Shown: piece by piece, positions 27,930-36,166 of the stretch
How positions within the stretch are numbered: the stretch's first letter is position 1
Layout of the letters: every line of letters starts with the position of its first letter
NCBI RefSeq assembly: GCF_003259435.1
Contig: NZ_QLMA01000005.1
Location: 496,001-560,000, forward strand
From: Chitinophaga dinghuensis
GTDB taxonomy: Bacteria > Bacteroidota > Bacteroidia > Chitinophagales > Chitinophagaceae
DNA: 64,000 nucleotides
Direction of reading: 5' to 3'
Made by a program: the position numbers and the translations under genes
Notes under the pieces: generated by a model
The model's database searches: none
What the model was told of the DNA's origin: nothing
The model's input: only the letters and a program-made list of their open reading frames with translations

Positions 27930-28553
27930 ATGGCCCAACTCTTTTTTGCAGATGATCATCCATTGATCCTGGAAGGATTAAGAGCGCTGTTGTACCAGGA
28001 ACCTGGTATGGAAATAAAAGGAGAAGCAAGAACCGGCCGCACCTGCCTGCAGTTCCTGGCCAGTAATCCTGTGGACCTCGTCATGCTTGATACTGCCTTA
28101 CCCGATATGGATTCGGCAGAATTATGCGCCACTATCAAAAGACAGTATCCATCCACCAGTATCCTCGCACTCAGCTACAGCAAACATGACAGTAACATTG
28201 AACGAATGATGGAGAACCATGCCAGCGGATGCCTGATCAAAAATGCAGACAAACAAGAACTGCTGACAGCCATTCACACCATCCTGGAAGGACGTACCTT
28301 CTTGTCTCCAGAACTTGCTGCCGACAGCAGATTCGGCAAATCCTCTCTGCATATCACCAAAAGGGAAAAAGAAGTGCTTTCCCTCATCGCAGATGGACAT
28401 ACCAATCATGAAATTGCTGAAAAATTATTCATCAGCTCCGATACGGTCGACAGTCACAGACGTAATCTTATGGGAAAACTGAATGCCCGTAATACCGCGA
28501 TGCTGATTAAATGCGCCTTCGCACATCGATTGCTAACAAATCTCAGTTTCTAA
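27930..28553 (+). CDS. NarL/LuxR-family response regulator
   Basis: 207 aa. The receiver domain (1-120) has the acidic pair D8-D9 and phospho-acceptor D54 (LVMLDTALPDMD). The C-terminal LuxR HTH (about 141-205) contains ITKREKEVLSLIADGHTNHEIAEKLFISSDTVDSHRRNLMGKL. It lies 125 bp after lanC in the same direction, and no histidine kinase is adjacent, so its partner is elsewhere. Because four copies of an imperfect dyad of NarL-site size occur in this locus, including one before this gene, I infer that it controls the lanthipeptide genes. The hairpin at 28555-28592 follows it. Confidence 0.9.
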   Translation: MAQLFFADDHPLILEGLRALLYQEPGMEIKGEARTGRTCLQFLASNPVDLVMLDTALPDMDSAELCATIKRQYPSTSILALSYSKHDSNIERMMENHASGCLIKNADKQELLTAIHTILEGRTFLSPELAADSRFGKSSLHITKREKEVLSLIADGHTNHEIAEKLFISSDTVDSHRRNLMGKLNARNTAMLIKCAFAHRLLTNLSF

Positions 28554-28554
28554 G

Positions 28555-28596
28555 AACAGCAAAGGTGTCTCTTCCGAGACACCTTTGCTGTTTTAT
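28555..28596 (+). terminator. Intrinsic terminator after the LuxR-type regulator
   Basis: A perfect 16-bp stem (28555-28570 with 28577-28592) closes a CTTCCG loop and is followed on the plus strand by TTATTTTC. It also forms on the minus strand downstream of precursor 4 but lacks a T run there. Confidence 0.88.
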
Positions 28597-28617
28597 TTTC
28601 CTGAACCAGCGGGTGGT

Positions 28618-28767
28618 TTACAAATCGCAGTTAAAAGAACAAATTGTTGGACACATGTGGCCACAGGTAGAGTTGCTTACCTGTAGATTGTTACCACTTT
28701 GTACATTTGACAATTGGGAAATTTTAATTACGCCCAGTTTAATTTTTTTTGAACTTGCAGGTTTCAT
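28618..28767 (-). CDS. lanA4: Class I lanthipeptide precursor 4
   Basis: 49 aa, read from the minus strand (ATG 28767, TAA 28620-28618). The leader is MKPASSKKIKLGVIKISQL, with the same pattern as the other precursors; the core STCGHMCPTICSFNCDL has four Cys (35, 39, 43, 47) at a regular spacing of four and Ser/Thr beside three of them. It is clearly a sister of precursor 5: MKP start, KKIxLGVIKI leader block, SGNN linker and a CPTICS core. This makes a second core family, distinct from precursors 1-3 on the other strand. Confidence 0.88.
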   Translation of the reverse strand: MKPASSKKIKLGVIKISQLSNVQSGNNLQVSNSTCGHMCPTICSFNCDL

Positions 28768-28809
28768 CGTTGTGAGATTTTAAAGTAATAGATGTTTGTA
28801 ATAAATAAA

Positions 28810-28826
28810 CGCCGCAGGTCGCGGCG
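28810..28826 (-). terminator. Hairpin between precursors 5 and 4
   Basis: A 6-bp GC-only stem (CGCCGC/GCGGCG) with a 5-nt loop, followed on the minus strand by TTTATTTATT. It probably terminates or attenuates the lanA5 transcript before lanA4. Confidence 0.6.
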
Positions 28827-28852
28827 TTCGAATTTTCTGATCCTCTTTGCAA

Positions 28853-29026
28853 TTACAGGGTACAAATAAATATTCCTGTTGGGCAATTCTGAGAACAAAT
28901 GGTAGGGCAAATGTGATTACAGCTGGAATTGCTTGCAGCTGCATTGTTATTGCCACTTTGAGCGTTAGACAGTTGTGCAATTTTGATTACACCCAGCTGG
29001 ATTTTTTTTGAATTTACAGGTTTCAT
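28853..29026 (-). CDS. lanA5: Class I lanthipeptide precursor 5
   Basis: 57 aa, read from the minus strand (ATG 29026, TAA 28855-28853). The leader is MKPVNSKKIQLGVIKIAQL; the core SSCNHICPTICSQNCPTG repeats the four-residue Cys spacing of precursor 4 (Cys 36, 40, 44, 48) and adds a longer tail with a fifth Cys (C55). The DNA just before the ATG is also alike in both genes (GTGTGATTTTAGGGTAAT here, GTGAGATTTTAAAGTAAT before lanA4, as plus-strand text), so the pair arose by tandem duplication. Regulator site 4 lies 85 bp upstream. Confidence 0.88.
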   Translation of the reverse strand: MKPVNSKKIQLGVIKIAQLSNAQSGNNNAAASNSSCNHICPTICSQNCPTGIFICTL

Positions 29027-29110
29027 TTTTGTGTGATTTTAGGGTAATAAAAAAATGTCTGTACTCCAAATTACCAAGTATCTTTCATAGTGTTATTACC
29101 GTTCACAAAA

Positions 29111-29128
29111 ATCACGGAAAAACGGGAG
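29111..29128 (+). promoter_or_regulatory. Candidate regulator site 4, upstream of precursor 5
   Basis: ATCACGGAAAAACGGGAG. It matches site 1 and the minus strand of site 2 at 15 of 18 positions each, and lies between the precursor 5 gene and the GNAT gene that is transcribed towards it. Confidence 0.45.
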
Positions 29129-29164
29129 AAGCGGTCTCACAGCCACTTACAGCTCATTTTTCTA

Positions 29165-29683
29165 TTATAACCTTTTCTTCATCATGATATCTGTCTGTAT
29201 TTCATCACCGAACTTAAATTGGTGCGTATCGAAAGGAACAAATCCGTTCTTCGTATAAAAATTTATTGCTCTTTGATTTTCTTCCCAAACGCCTAACCAA
29301 AGAAAGGAATTGTTTCTTTCCTTGGCAATTTCCAGTGCTTTATTGTAGAGCAACTGACCTACTTTTTTGCCCTGATATTCACTTTTCACATATATACGTT
29401 CTATTTCCAACGCCGCGGCTTCCTGAGGTTCAGTTTGCGCTTTTCCGGTATTCAGTTTCAGGTAGCCCACAGCGGCATCCCCATCCCAGGCCAGGTAAAA
29501 GAACGAATCTGGATGATTCAATTCTGCGGCTAGCTTTTCTTCACTGAAGCTTTCCTCCAGGTATTTTTGCATATTCTCCGCCGTATTGTATGGCGCAAAG
29601 GTTTCGAAGAAAACTTGCCTGGCTACTGTCTGTAATGTGGACAGGTCTTTTAAATTGGCATCACGAATAATAATTTGTTCCAT
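29165..29683 (-). CDS. GNAT family N-acetyltransferase, PaiA-like
   Basis: 172 aa from the ATG at 29683 (MEQIIIRDANLKDL), the usual GNAT beginning; in-frame ATGs at 29689, 29695 and 29719 are also possible, the last only 8 bp after the KAP NTPase gene. Motif A is IERIYVKSEYQGKKVGQLLYNKAL (about 92-115), followed by FLWLGVWEENQRAINFYTKNGF (motif B). It resembles the PaiA type spermine/spermidine acetyltransferases. It follows the KAP gene on the same strand and may be co-transcribed with it. It also lies upstream of two lanthipeptide precursors, but nothing links it to their modification. Confidence 0.85.
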   Translation of the reverse strand: MEQIIIRDANLKDLSTLQTVARQVFFETFAPYNTAENMQKYLEESFSEEKLAAELNHPDSFFYLAWDGDAAVGYLKLNTGKAQTEPQEAAALEIERIYVKSEYQGKKVGQLLYNKALEIAKERNNSFLWLGVWEENQRAINFYTKNGFVPFDTHQFKFGDEIQTDIMMKKRL

Positions 29684-29727
29684 TTTCATAAGCATTTTAA
29701 CCTTCACCAATTTACCCATTTTATCGG

Positions 29728-32700
29728 TTATATTCCTTTGAAGGAAAAACGACGAATAAATGCATAATGTTTTTTGAGCATATCAGATTCGAGGTATGAA
29801 ATATCATCCAGGCTCAATACTTGTTGGAATGTTTCATAGGAATCGACAAATACCCTGAAAACATTTTTGATATTGCTTTCCGGTTGACTGAATAGGTTCT
29901 CCAATTCCATGGCCTTGTCCCTATAAGGCCCAACAGAGAGTGCCACCATGAATATTACAACCGACAAATCCCAACTTTTTCCATCCAGGCAGGTATAATC
30001 CTCATGCGCTTTTATCACCCGGAAAATATTCACGAACCGTTTGATGGTACGAGGGTTATTTCCGATAATAACCGACATCTGCTGCATAATTTCAATTTCC
30101 GTTGCAGTAAAGGAAAGTATTTCAATTCTTTCCTTTACTGCTACTGCCACCTCCTCTTCATGATGTGGTGTGGTATCTTCTGCCGGAATGCTATCAACAT
30201 AAGATGAAAGCGTTTCCTCCGTTGATTCAGTACGCACGCTTGTTTGTTGATGTAATTCCTCATGTCGCCCTTGGGACATTACAATTAAATTCGCTTTTTC
30301 TTTCTCTTGCTGCGGTTCGCCTGCCAGTTTTGCAATCATATCTTTCACCACTGTGTCATCCGGCGATTTCAGGTGGAATGGAATCTGGAAAATCTTCTCC
30401 AGATAGGCAGCAGGATCCTGGCATGTTCCTCCATCAGGCATTTGTTTATGTTTACGTTCCAGCGCCCTTTTAACCCAACTGGCATCCACACCTACCACCA
30501 CTACAAAAAGCGGGAATGCCATCAGTAGATTTACTGCTTCCAGTACCTGCACCACTGTTTCTTCCGGGCAACGATCCAGGTCATCAATGTAGAGGATTAT
30601 TCTTTCCAATGGCGTTTTCAGACTTTCAGACAGGTCGGGTAAATCAAGCCCATTCTTCACTTCTGCTTGATGTCCGGCAAAAAGTACATTCAGCGTTTCC
30701 AGGTCTTTACGAATCACAGAGATAATACCCAAATGTTTGGAGTAATCATCACTTGCCCATCTTTGGCTGATGAAGTTATGTAAAGCGGTAGTGCTGAGTG
30801 CATGTGTCAACTGTGCATCCAGCGATTTTATCCTAGTATTTACTCCGGCGATCTCTTCGTTTACCCGTAACAGTTTGGCACTGTCTTCTGCAATCTTCAA
30901 TTCCAATGCGATTTGTTTCTCTGCCGCTTCAGCTTTTGCTGTGTCTACCTTTGCCTCATACTCCTCTTTGATCTTCCAGAAAGAAGCAATCACGGGCTTC
31001 CACTCTCTGATTGTTTGTCTGGCATTCCATAAAACAGGAACGATCACAGCAAATAGTTGCAACAGAACGGGGGGAATATAAAAGGGTGTATTAGATATTT
31101 GACGAGATAAAAATTCCAATCCAATAGGAATGGCTATTATCAGTGCTACAATTCCTATCATCCACAGCATGTTCTTCCAGATTTTACCTCGAGTAAAAAA
31201 TGCCTGTAACCAGGCAAAACCCGATTTAGCTTCCTCGTAGGCAGCCTCTGGATTCTTCCAATCCTCTTCGGGAACAATAGATTGAATTTGTTTTACAGAG
31301 TACTGGAAGCTTTTATTATTCTCCAGATCTTTTCTTATCCTGGCCTTGACGTCGAACTGAGCATCTATGTTTTTGATAATTTCCTGAAACGTATTTTTAA
31401 GGGCAGCTATTTTCTGGTCTTTAAGTGACTTTTCCAAAGCATCCTTTTCCTTCCCTAGCGCATCTAGTTCGTTATCCAGCTCGTCTTTGGCGTCTTGCAG
31501 TTGTTTCCCTTTATCACTGAGTGTCACCAATTGGCTGGAGAGCAATGCTTTCACCTTTTGTAAGGCCAACTCATTTTTATGCTCTTGGGTAATGTAGGTA
31601 TCCAATACCTCAAATATCCTGGAAATCAAACTAGCCCATAGGTTGGCATCCATGTAGGACCAGGCGTTAAAATGAATATCTACAATCCCTTTTTTATAAG
31701 CCCTTTCCGTCTTCCCATTCACCAGATGCATACTATCACGCTGCTTCAGTGCATTTATTTCCTGTTGTAGCTGGCGCATAAAGAAACTCTTTCCCGCTCC
31801 CCATTTGCCAAACAAGGCAATGGCCAACGGCGGTTCAAAAGTGCCAGATGCAATGATGCGGGCGAAAGCTTTCACATCATTGGAGATGTTCAGATGATCG
31901 GTGGATGTATCTGTATCATTGAGTAGGCCAGGAATGGTTAATTTGAAAGATGGCCCCTGAATGGGTTGAATATGGGAGATATCAGGGAGTGAAGTACGCT
32001 CAATTATTGCGGATACTTCTACCTTAGTTAGACCTACTAAGCGCAATTCAATCCTTCCTTCAAGAAGCTGCATGATTGCTTGGAGGTCATTGTCGGACAG
32101 GTGGCTAATACCTCTATTATAGCTTTTCGTATGGCCTAATGATATTTCCGTTGACAATGTTGTCCAGCGGATGGTTGCGGCCTTATTCTCTAGTTTGTAA
32201 ACTACCCCAATTGCATCTATAATTATTCTAGGTATATCAAATGGGTCGTATCCATCTAAACGACCTACATTAGCTTTATTGCAGAAAATAATATCATCTA
32301 TATTCAAATACTCACTTTCCAATATTCTTATCTCATCCAATGTAGGAATTCGCTGATGACGGCCAGAAGGTTTAAGTGGTTCAGTAAAACTTAAGCTATA
32401 TATAAAAAATCTCCTATCTGCCTTATTTCTTAATTGCTCTTCCATTTCATTTTTAAACTGGTAAGAGGACTCAATAGATGGTAGGGATAAGTAAAATTCA
32501 TTGGGTGTTGGCATTCTTGCGGCACCCCAGATAGCTTCGGACAGCCAATTGTAACAGTCTATCTCTTTCACCCCCTCTCCTACACCAATTGCAGGTATCC
32601 ATATCTTTCTTTTATAAATCAATATCTGTAACCCCATCAATGCAGATCTGATATTCTGATTTAATAGGGTTTCATCCACCATATTGCCCTGACCAACAAT

Positions 32701-32916
32701 TACAAAGATGAACTTTTCAATTAATGTGTACTGTGCTTTTTCAACCATTGGATCTAAGTTTAGATCCGATTTAAAACCTACATCTTTTAATACTTTGGTC
32801 GTTATAGGGAATGGAGATTTGTCTGCGTTCAGAGGCAAGAGGTAAAATTCTGCAATTTCATAAGGGATATTAACATCAATGAGTGCAAAATATCGTTGAG
32901 TATCTACAGTATCCAT
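29728..32916 (-). CDS. Large KAP-family P-loop NTPase, membrane-anchored
   Basis: 1062 aa. Walker A is GKWGAGKS at 370-377 and Walker B is ILYIDDLDRC at 774-783, the hallmark of KAP NTPases. The long insert between them holds two coiled-coil stretches (about 445-505 and 650-700) flanking two membrane spans (about 583-603 and 611-631), also typical. The N-terminal 340 residues are extra: residues 85-130 (IRSALMGLQILIYKRKIWIPAIG) resemble the core strand and glycine loop of a macro domain. KAP proteins include plasmid PifA, which excludes phage, so a defence role is possible but unproven. Its base composition looks more AT-rich than the adhesin genes. A GNAT gene follows within 50 bp. Confidence 0.88.
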   Translation of the reverse strand: MDTVDTQRYFALIDVNIPYEIAEFYLLPLNADKSPFPITTKVLKDVGFKSDLNLDPMVEKAQYTLIEKFIFVIVGQGNMVDETLLNQNIRSALMGLQILIYKRKIWIPAIGVGEGVKEIDCYNWLSEAIWGAARMPTPNEFYLSLPSIESSYQFKNEMEEQLRNKADRRFFIYSLSFTEPLKPSGRHQRIPTLDEIRILESEYLNIDDIIFCNKANVGRLDGYDPFDIPRIIIDAIGVVYKLENKAATIRWTTLSTEISLGHTKSYNRGISHLSDNDLQAIMQLLEGRIELRLVGLTKVEVSAIIERTSLPDISHIQPIQGPSFKLTIPGLLNDTDTSTDHLNISNDVKAFARIIASGTFEPPLAIALFGKWGAGKSFFMRQLQQEINALKQRDSMHLVNGKTERAYKKGIVDIHFNAWSYMDANLWASLISRIFEVLDTYITQEHKNELALQKVKALLSSQLVTLSDKGKQLQDAKDELDNELDALGKEKDALEKSLKDQKIAALKNTFQEIIKNIDAQFDVKARIRKDLENNKSFQYSVKQIQSIVPEEDWKNPEAAYEEAKSGFAWLQAFFTRGKIWKNMLWMIGIVALIIAIPIGLEFLSRQISNTPFYIPPVLLQLFAVIVPVLWNARQTIREWKPVIASFWKIKEEYEAKVDTAKAEAAEKQIALELKIAEDSAKLLRVNEEIAGVNTRIKSLDAQLTHALSTTALHNFISQRWASDDYSKHLGIISVIRKDLETLNVLFAGHQAEVKNGLDLPDLSESLKTPLERIILYIDDLDRCPEETVVQVLEAVNLLMAFPLFVVVVGVDASWVKRALERKHKQMPDGGTCQDPAAYLEKIFQIPFHLKSPDDTVVKDMIAKLAGEPQQEKEKANLIVMSQGRHEELHQQTSVRTESTEETLSSYVDSIPAEDTTPHHEEEVAVAVKERIEILSFTATEIEIMQQMSVIIGNNPRTIKRFVNIFRVIKAHEDYTCLDGKSWDLSVVIFMVALSVGPYRDKAMELENLFSQPESNIKNVFRVFVDSYETFQQVLSLDDISYLESDMLKKHYAFIRRFSFKGI

Positions 32917-33009
32917 TCCTTTGAGGTTTGTATATTATTCCTCTAAACATACGAATTCTCTCCTCTTCCCCCAAATTCCCTATCTTCCACTTCACATCAA
33001 AACTATCAT

Positions 33010-33471
33010 ATGGCGAACGAAAGCATCTGGCATACATCCACTACTGCCGCAGCATTGAATGAGAAAGGAACATCCACGATGAATGAACATTTGGGAATGG
33101 AATTTACAGAAGTAGGGCCCAATTTTCTTCGTATACGCATGCCCGTGGATCACAGAACAGTTCAAACCTATGGAATCCTGCATGGAGGGGCCTCTTTGGC
33201 GCTGGCGGAAACAGTGGGCAGTATTGCTTCTACGTTGGTAATAAATCCGGAAACAAGTATTTGTGTAGGTATGGAGATAAATGCCAATCATATACGCAGT
33301 GCGCGCTCAGGCTATGTGTATGGTACAGCCACTCCTATCCACCTCGGAGGTAAAACGCATATCTGGGAAATCAGGATCACTGATGAGGAACAACGCCTGA
33401 TTTGTATTTGCCGGCATACAGTGGCGATACTGGAAAGGGCCGGCCATTTTGCCGCTGGTAACGCAAAATAA
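33010..33471 (+). CDS. Hotdog-fold acyl-CoA thioesterase (PaaI/YdiI-like)
   Basis: 153 aa. The hotdog helix signature TYGILHGGASLALAETVGS (about 53-71) contains the HGG motif and a Glu in place for catalysis. GMEINANHIRSARSGYVYGTA follows as the central strand. YdiI/MenI-type enzymes of this size hydrolyse aromatic acyl-CoA, for example DHNA-CoA in menaquinone synthesis; no menaquinone gene is near, so the substrate is open. It is divergent from the KAP gene and convergent with the beta-barrel gene, separated by the terminator at 33495-33540. Confidence 0.9.
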   Translation: MANESIWHTSTTAAALNEKGTSTMNEHLGMEFTEVGPNFLRIRMPVDHRTVQTYGILHGGASLALAETVGSIASTLVINPETSICVGMEINANHIRSARSGYVYGTATPIHLGGKTHIWEIRITDEEQRLICICRHTVAILERAGHFAAGNAK

Positions 33472-33494
33472 CAGAGAGACGCGTGTCTCCCTAA

Positions 33495-33540
33495 AATATT
33501 AAAAGCGGTCTGCTACTGAGTAGAGACCGCTTTTAATATT
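33495..33540. terminator. Bidirectional intrinsic terminator
   Basis: A perfect 17-bp stem (33495-33511 with 33524-33540), A-rich on one arm and T-rich on the other, closes a 12-nt loop. It separates the convergent thioesterase and beta-barrel genes. Confidence 0.9.
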
Positions 33541-33555
33541 ACTTACAGCTATTGC

Positions 33556-34332
33556 TTACTGCTTGATACGATAAGCATAACCTATCATAGCAGTAGCCGC
33601 ACCAATGTTGTTCTTACCATTGGCATCTCCTTTCTGGATGTTCAGGAAACCATAGTTTCCACCACCTTCAATGAAGATTTGGTTTCTACCAAAATGATAG
33701 GCCAGACCGATATTACCGGAAATACCTACGTTAAAGCTGTGCAGCTGATTCTTGATGTCGTTAGTAGCATCAAATGACTTTACGCCCGCCTGCTGTATGG
33801 GCTGCGTTCCTGCCGGATCAAGGTATACCATGCTGTTACCGCTGGTCACTTGTTTTGCAGACAACAACAGACCAAGGAATGGTCCGGCATCTACGTACAG
33901 GCGGAGCGGTGACTTAGGTCCCAGATTCCAACCGAATTTCGCCAGGATCGGCAACATCAGGTAATTAATCTTTGCCTCGCTTTTAAAATTCCCATAGAGG
34001 TAAGTAGGCGTTGGATTCGGCGCAAATAAAGGCGCTAGCTCCGGAGGAGTGGGAAATGCCTGTAAGCCTTTCTTCTGGCCACCCTGTGAAGAGTATTCCA
34101 GCATTGGCTGAATAGAGAACAACTTGCTGATGTGGAACTCCGCAAATATCCCGAAATCAGGTCCCTGACGGGAAGAATAACCTTCATTCAGCGGATTGGT
34201 GGAATTTCCACCAGCAGACAATTTGGGGATACTGACACCAGCTCTCACCCCTAAGTCAATTTGTTGTGCATGGACGCCCAGGCATAACAGCAATGCCGTT
34301 ACCAGCATCAGAGGAAACTGTTGGATTTTCAT
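33556..34332 (-). CDS. Outer-membrane beta-barrel protein (PorT/OmpW-like size)
   Basis: 258 aa with a signal peptide (LLLCLGVHAQ). The mature part alternates polar and hydrophobic residues in strands, starting QIDLGVRAGVSIPKL and ending AAMIGYAYRIKQ, the pattern of the Bacteroidota outer-membrane beta-barrel family with eight to ten strands. Blocks such as FSIQPMLEYSSQGGQKKG and YLMLPILAKFGW are typical. The function is unknown; members often serve as small porins or envelope anchors. It is monocistronic. Confidence 0.85.
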   Translation of the reverse strand: MKIQQFPLMLVTALLLCLGVHAQQIDLGVRAGVSIPKLSAGGNSTNPLNEGYSSRQGPDFGIFAEFHISKLFSIQPMLEYSSQGGQKKGLQAFPTPPELAPLFAPNPTPTYLYGNFKSEAKINYLMLPILAKFGWNLGPKSPLRLYVDAGPFLGLLLSAKQVTSGNSMVYLDPAGTQPIQQAGVKSFDATNDIKNQLHSFNVGISGNIGLAYHFGRNQIFIEGGGNYGFLNIQKGDANGKNNIGAATAMIGYAYRIKQ

Positions 34333-34485
34333 GGTTTCTTGATTGTTACTTATCTTATAAAGTTAACCATTTGAACAATACCGTTCAAAACTGATCCATT
34401 ATCCGCATATCATATATTCTTGTAGTATTCACAAAAATGCCCCATTTTTGAAGCCGCAGATGCTGCAAGAACAATGATTTGAACA

Positions 34486-36135
34486 ATGAAAAAAAGACTA
34501 TTCCCGGCCTTCTGCGCCGATCACAACCTCCTTCGAATGATCAGGCATACTGGTTTATTACTGTTATCATTTATGATGATTCACCAAGTTGTCTTGGCGC
34601 AATCTTCAGCAAACCCATCCAGGCTACAATTAAAAGGTACCCGCAGCTGGATTAAAGCTTCATGGAAAAAACAGGCAGCCGCTAATTATGGGGTGTACTG
34701 GTCTACCTCCCATCACCAACCCAGTTCTCCCGGTATTATACTGCCTGCAAATACAGACAAGTACTACATCCAAAATGTTCAACCAGGAACGAAGTATTAC
34801 GTTTGGGTGGAAATGTGCTTTCCTGAAATGAAAGGCAAAACGATACAAGGGAATGTCATCACTGAAACAAAATGGTCGATCGACAGCCAGGAGGTCCGTC
34901 AACTGGACATCCCCAGTTCTGCTGCCGTACCTGCCGGCATGAAACTCTTCTGGCATGATGAATTCAACGATGAACTGCTCGACAAAAACAAATGGCATAC
35001 AGTATATTATTCCAATATCGATTTTCTCAATAAAGTGAATATGGATGCTATGCTGGGCGATAGTCTTCCACAAGCGGCCTATCACTTATCCGGCCATTCT
35101 ATAGATATTTTCACGAACGATTCATTACCCGTTAAAGCATATTATCCTGCCAGTGGCAGAAAAATCTCGTCTCTCCAAACCTACGACTGGCGGACCAATG
35201 AAAACCTGTTGGATAATAGTCGCGGCGGTTACTTTGAAGTTCGTGTCAAACGTAGTTTTACAGGAAAGCCACAAGGACTGAATACGGCCTTCTGGTTCGA
35301 TTCTCCGGGTCCTGATCTGAAATATTATTTACAGGAAGGAACAACTCGCCAAGGGACCACCGGTGTGCGACCTAAAGGACAGGTATTTGAAATTGACGTA
35401 TTCGAAAACCTCGATGCACAATTTGTATTGCATGGGAACGTGGACAGTCTTGGTAATTTCGTGCATAACCTGGCTACGCATATTGCTACTGGTGTGGAGC
35501 ATAACAACGAATGGGTTACGCATGGCATCCTCTGGACGCCTACCAGTATCAGTCATTATATCAATGGTAAACTAATAAAGGCTTATACCAACAAACATCA
35601 GATCTACTCGCCCAATCACTTTATGAATATGTTCCTGGGAAGCTATGGCGGCGGCGGATCTGTTCATATGGAAGTAGACTACATCCGTGGCTACCAATGG
35701 GAACTGGAAGGTGGCAACGAGTTACCTAATCCCGGCTTCGAAGCAAATGAGCAACTCCTTCCCTGGGAAGGTACAGGGACACTCACGCAAATGGGTGTAC
35801 GTAGTGGAAAACATGCGCTGTTACTGAAACCGGGACAAGAAATAGAACAATATGTCTACCTGAATAACAACACCGATTATACCCTCTCCTATTGGCAGAA
35901 AGGTAACGGTGAAGTACATACGACAATAGCAGATATGAAACTGGTGACAGGAGAACTAATACAAACCGCAACAGCCCATACCAGCGCAGGGAATAATTTC
36001 AGACAGCAGATACTGTCCTTTCATGCCGGAAAAGAATATGGACAGAACATGAAAACCGTTCGGCTCCACTTCATCAATAACGGTAAAAATGATATCGTTC
36101 TGGACGATATTACCATCAGAAAGTCCCGTAAATAG
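34486..36135 (+). CDS. Secreted GH16-family glycosidase with N-terminal Fn3-like and C-terminal CBM-like domains
   Basis: 549 aa. The signal peptide could start at 34486 or at the ATG at 34537 (MIRHTGLLLLSFMMIHQVVLAQ). An Fn3-like domain covers about 40-128. The GH16 domain (about 150-410) starts LFWHDEFNDELLDKNKWH and has the catalytic motif E302-I-D-V-F-E307 (nucleophile E302, acid/base E307), followed by THGILWTPTSISHYING. The C-terminal 135 residues form a jelly-roll carbohydrate-binding domain (NPGFEANEQLLPWEG). GH16 enzymes cut beta-1,3/1,4-glucans, agar, carrageenan or porphyran; the exact target cannot be read here. There is no T9SS tail. It is monocistronic, with a strong terminator after it. 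Confidence 0.88.
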   Translation: MKKRLFPAFCADHNLLRMIRHTGLLLLSFMMIHQVVLAQSSANPSRLQLKGTRSWIKASWKKQAAANYGVYWSTSHHQPSSPGIILPANTDKYYIQNVQPGTKYYVWVEMCFPEMKGKTIQGNVITETKWSIDSQEVRQLDIPSSAAVPAGMKLFWHDEFNDELLDKNKWHTVYYSNIDFLNKVNMDAMLGDSLPQAAYHLSGHSIDIFTNDSLPVKAYYPASGRKISSLQTYDWRTNENLLDNSRGGYFEVRVKRSFTGKPQGLNTAFWFDSPGPDLKYYLQEGTTRQGTTGVRPKGQVFEIDVFENLDAQFVLHGNVDSLGNFVHNLATHIATGVEHNNEWVTHGILWTPTSISHYINGKLIKAYTNKHQIYSPNHFMNMFLGSYGGGGSVHMEVDYIRGYQWELEGGNELPNPGFEANEQLLPWEGTGTLTQMGVRSGKHALLLKPGQEIEQYVYLNNNTDYTLSYWQKGNGEVHTTIADMKLVTGELIQTATAHTSAGNNFRQQILSFHAGKEYGQNMKTVRLHFINNGKNDIVLDDITIRKSRK

Positions 36136-36166
36136 TTTCCACTTAGAAAATATTATACTTTGATTA

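Noticed and set aside
29728..32916. KAP protein as the missing lanthipeptide exporter
   Set aside because: It has only two membrane spans, no ABC signature motif and no peptidase domain; its Walker motifs are of the KAP type.
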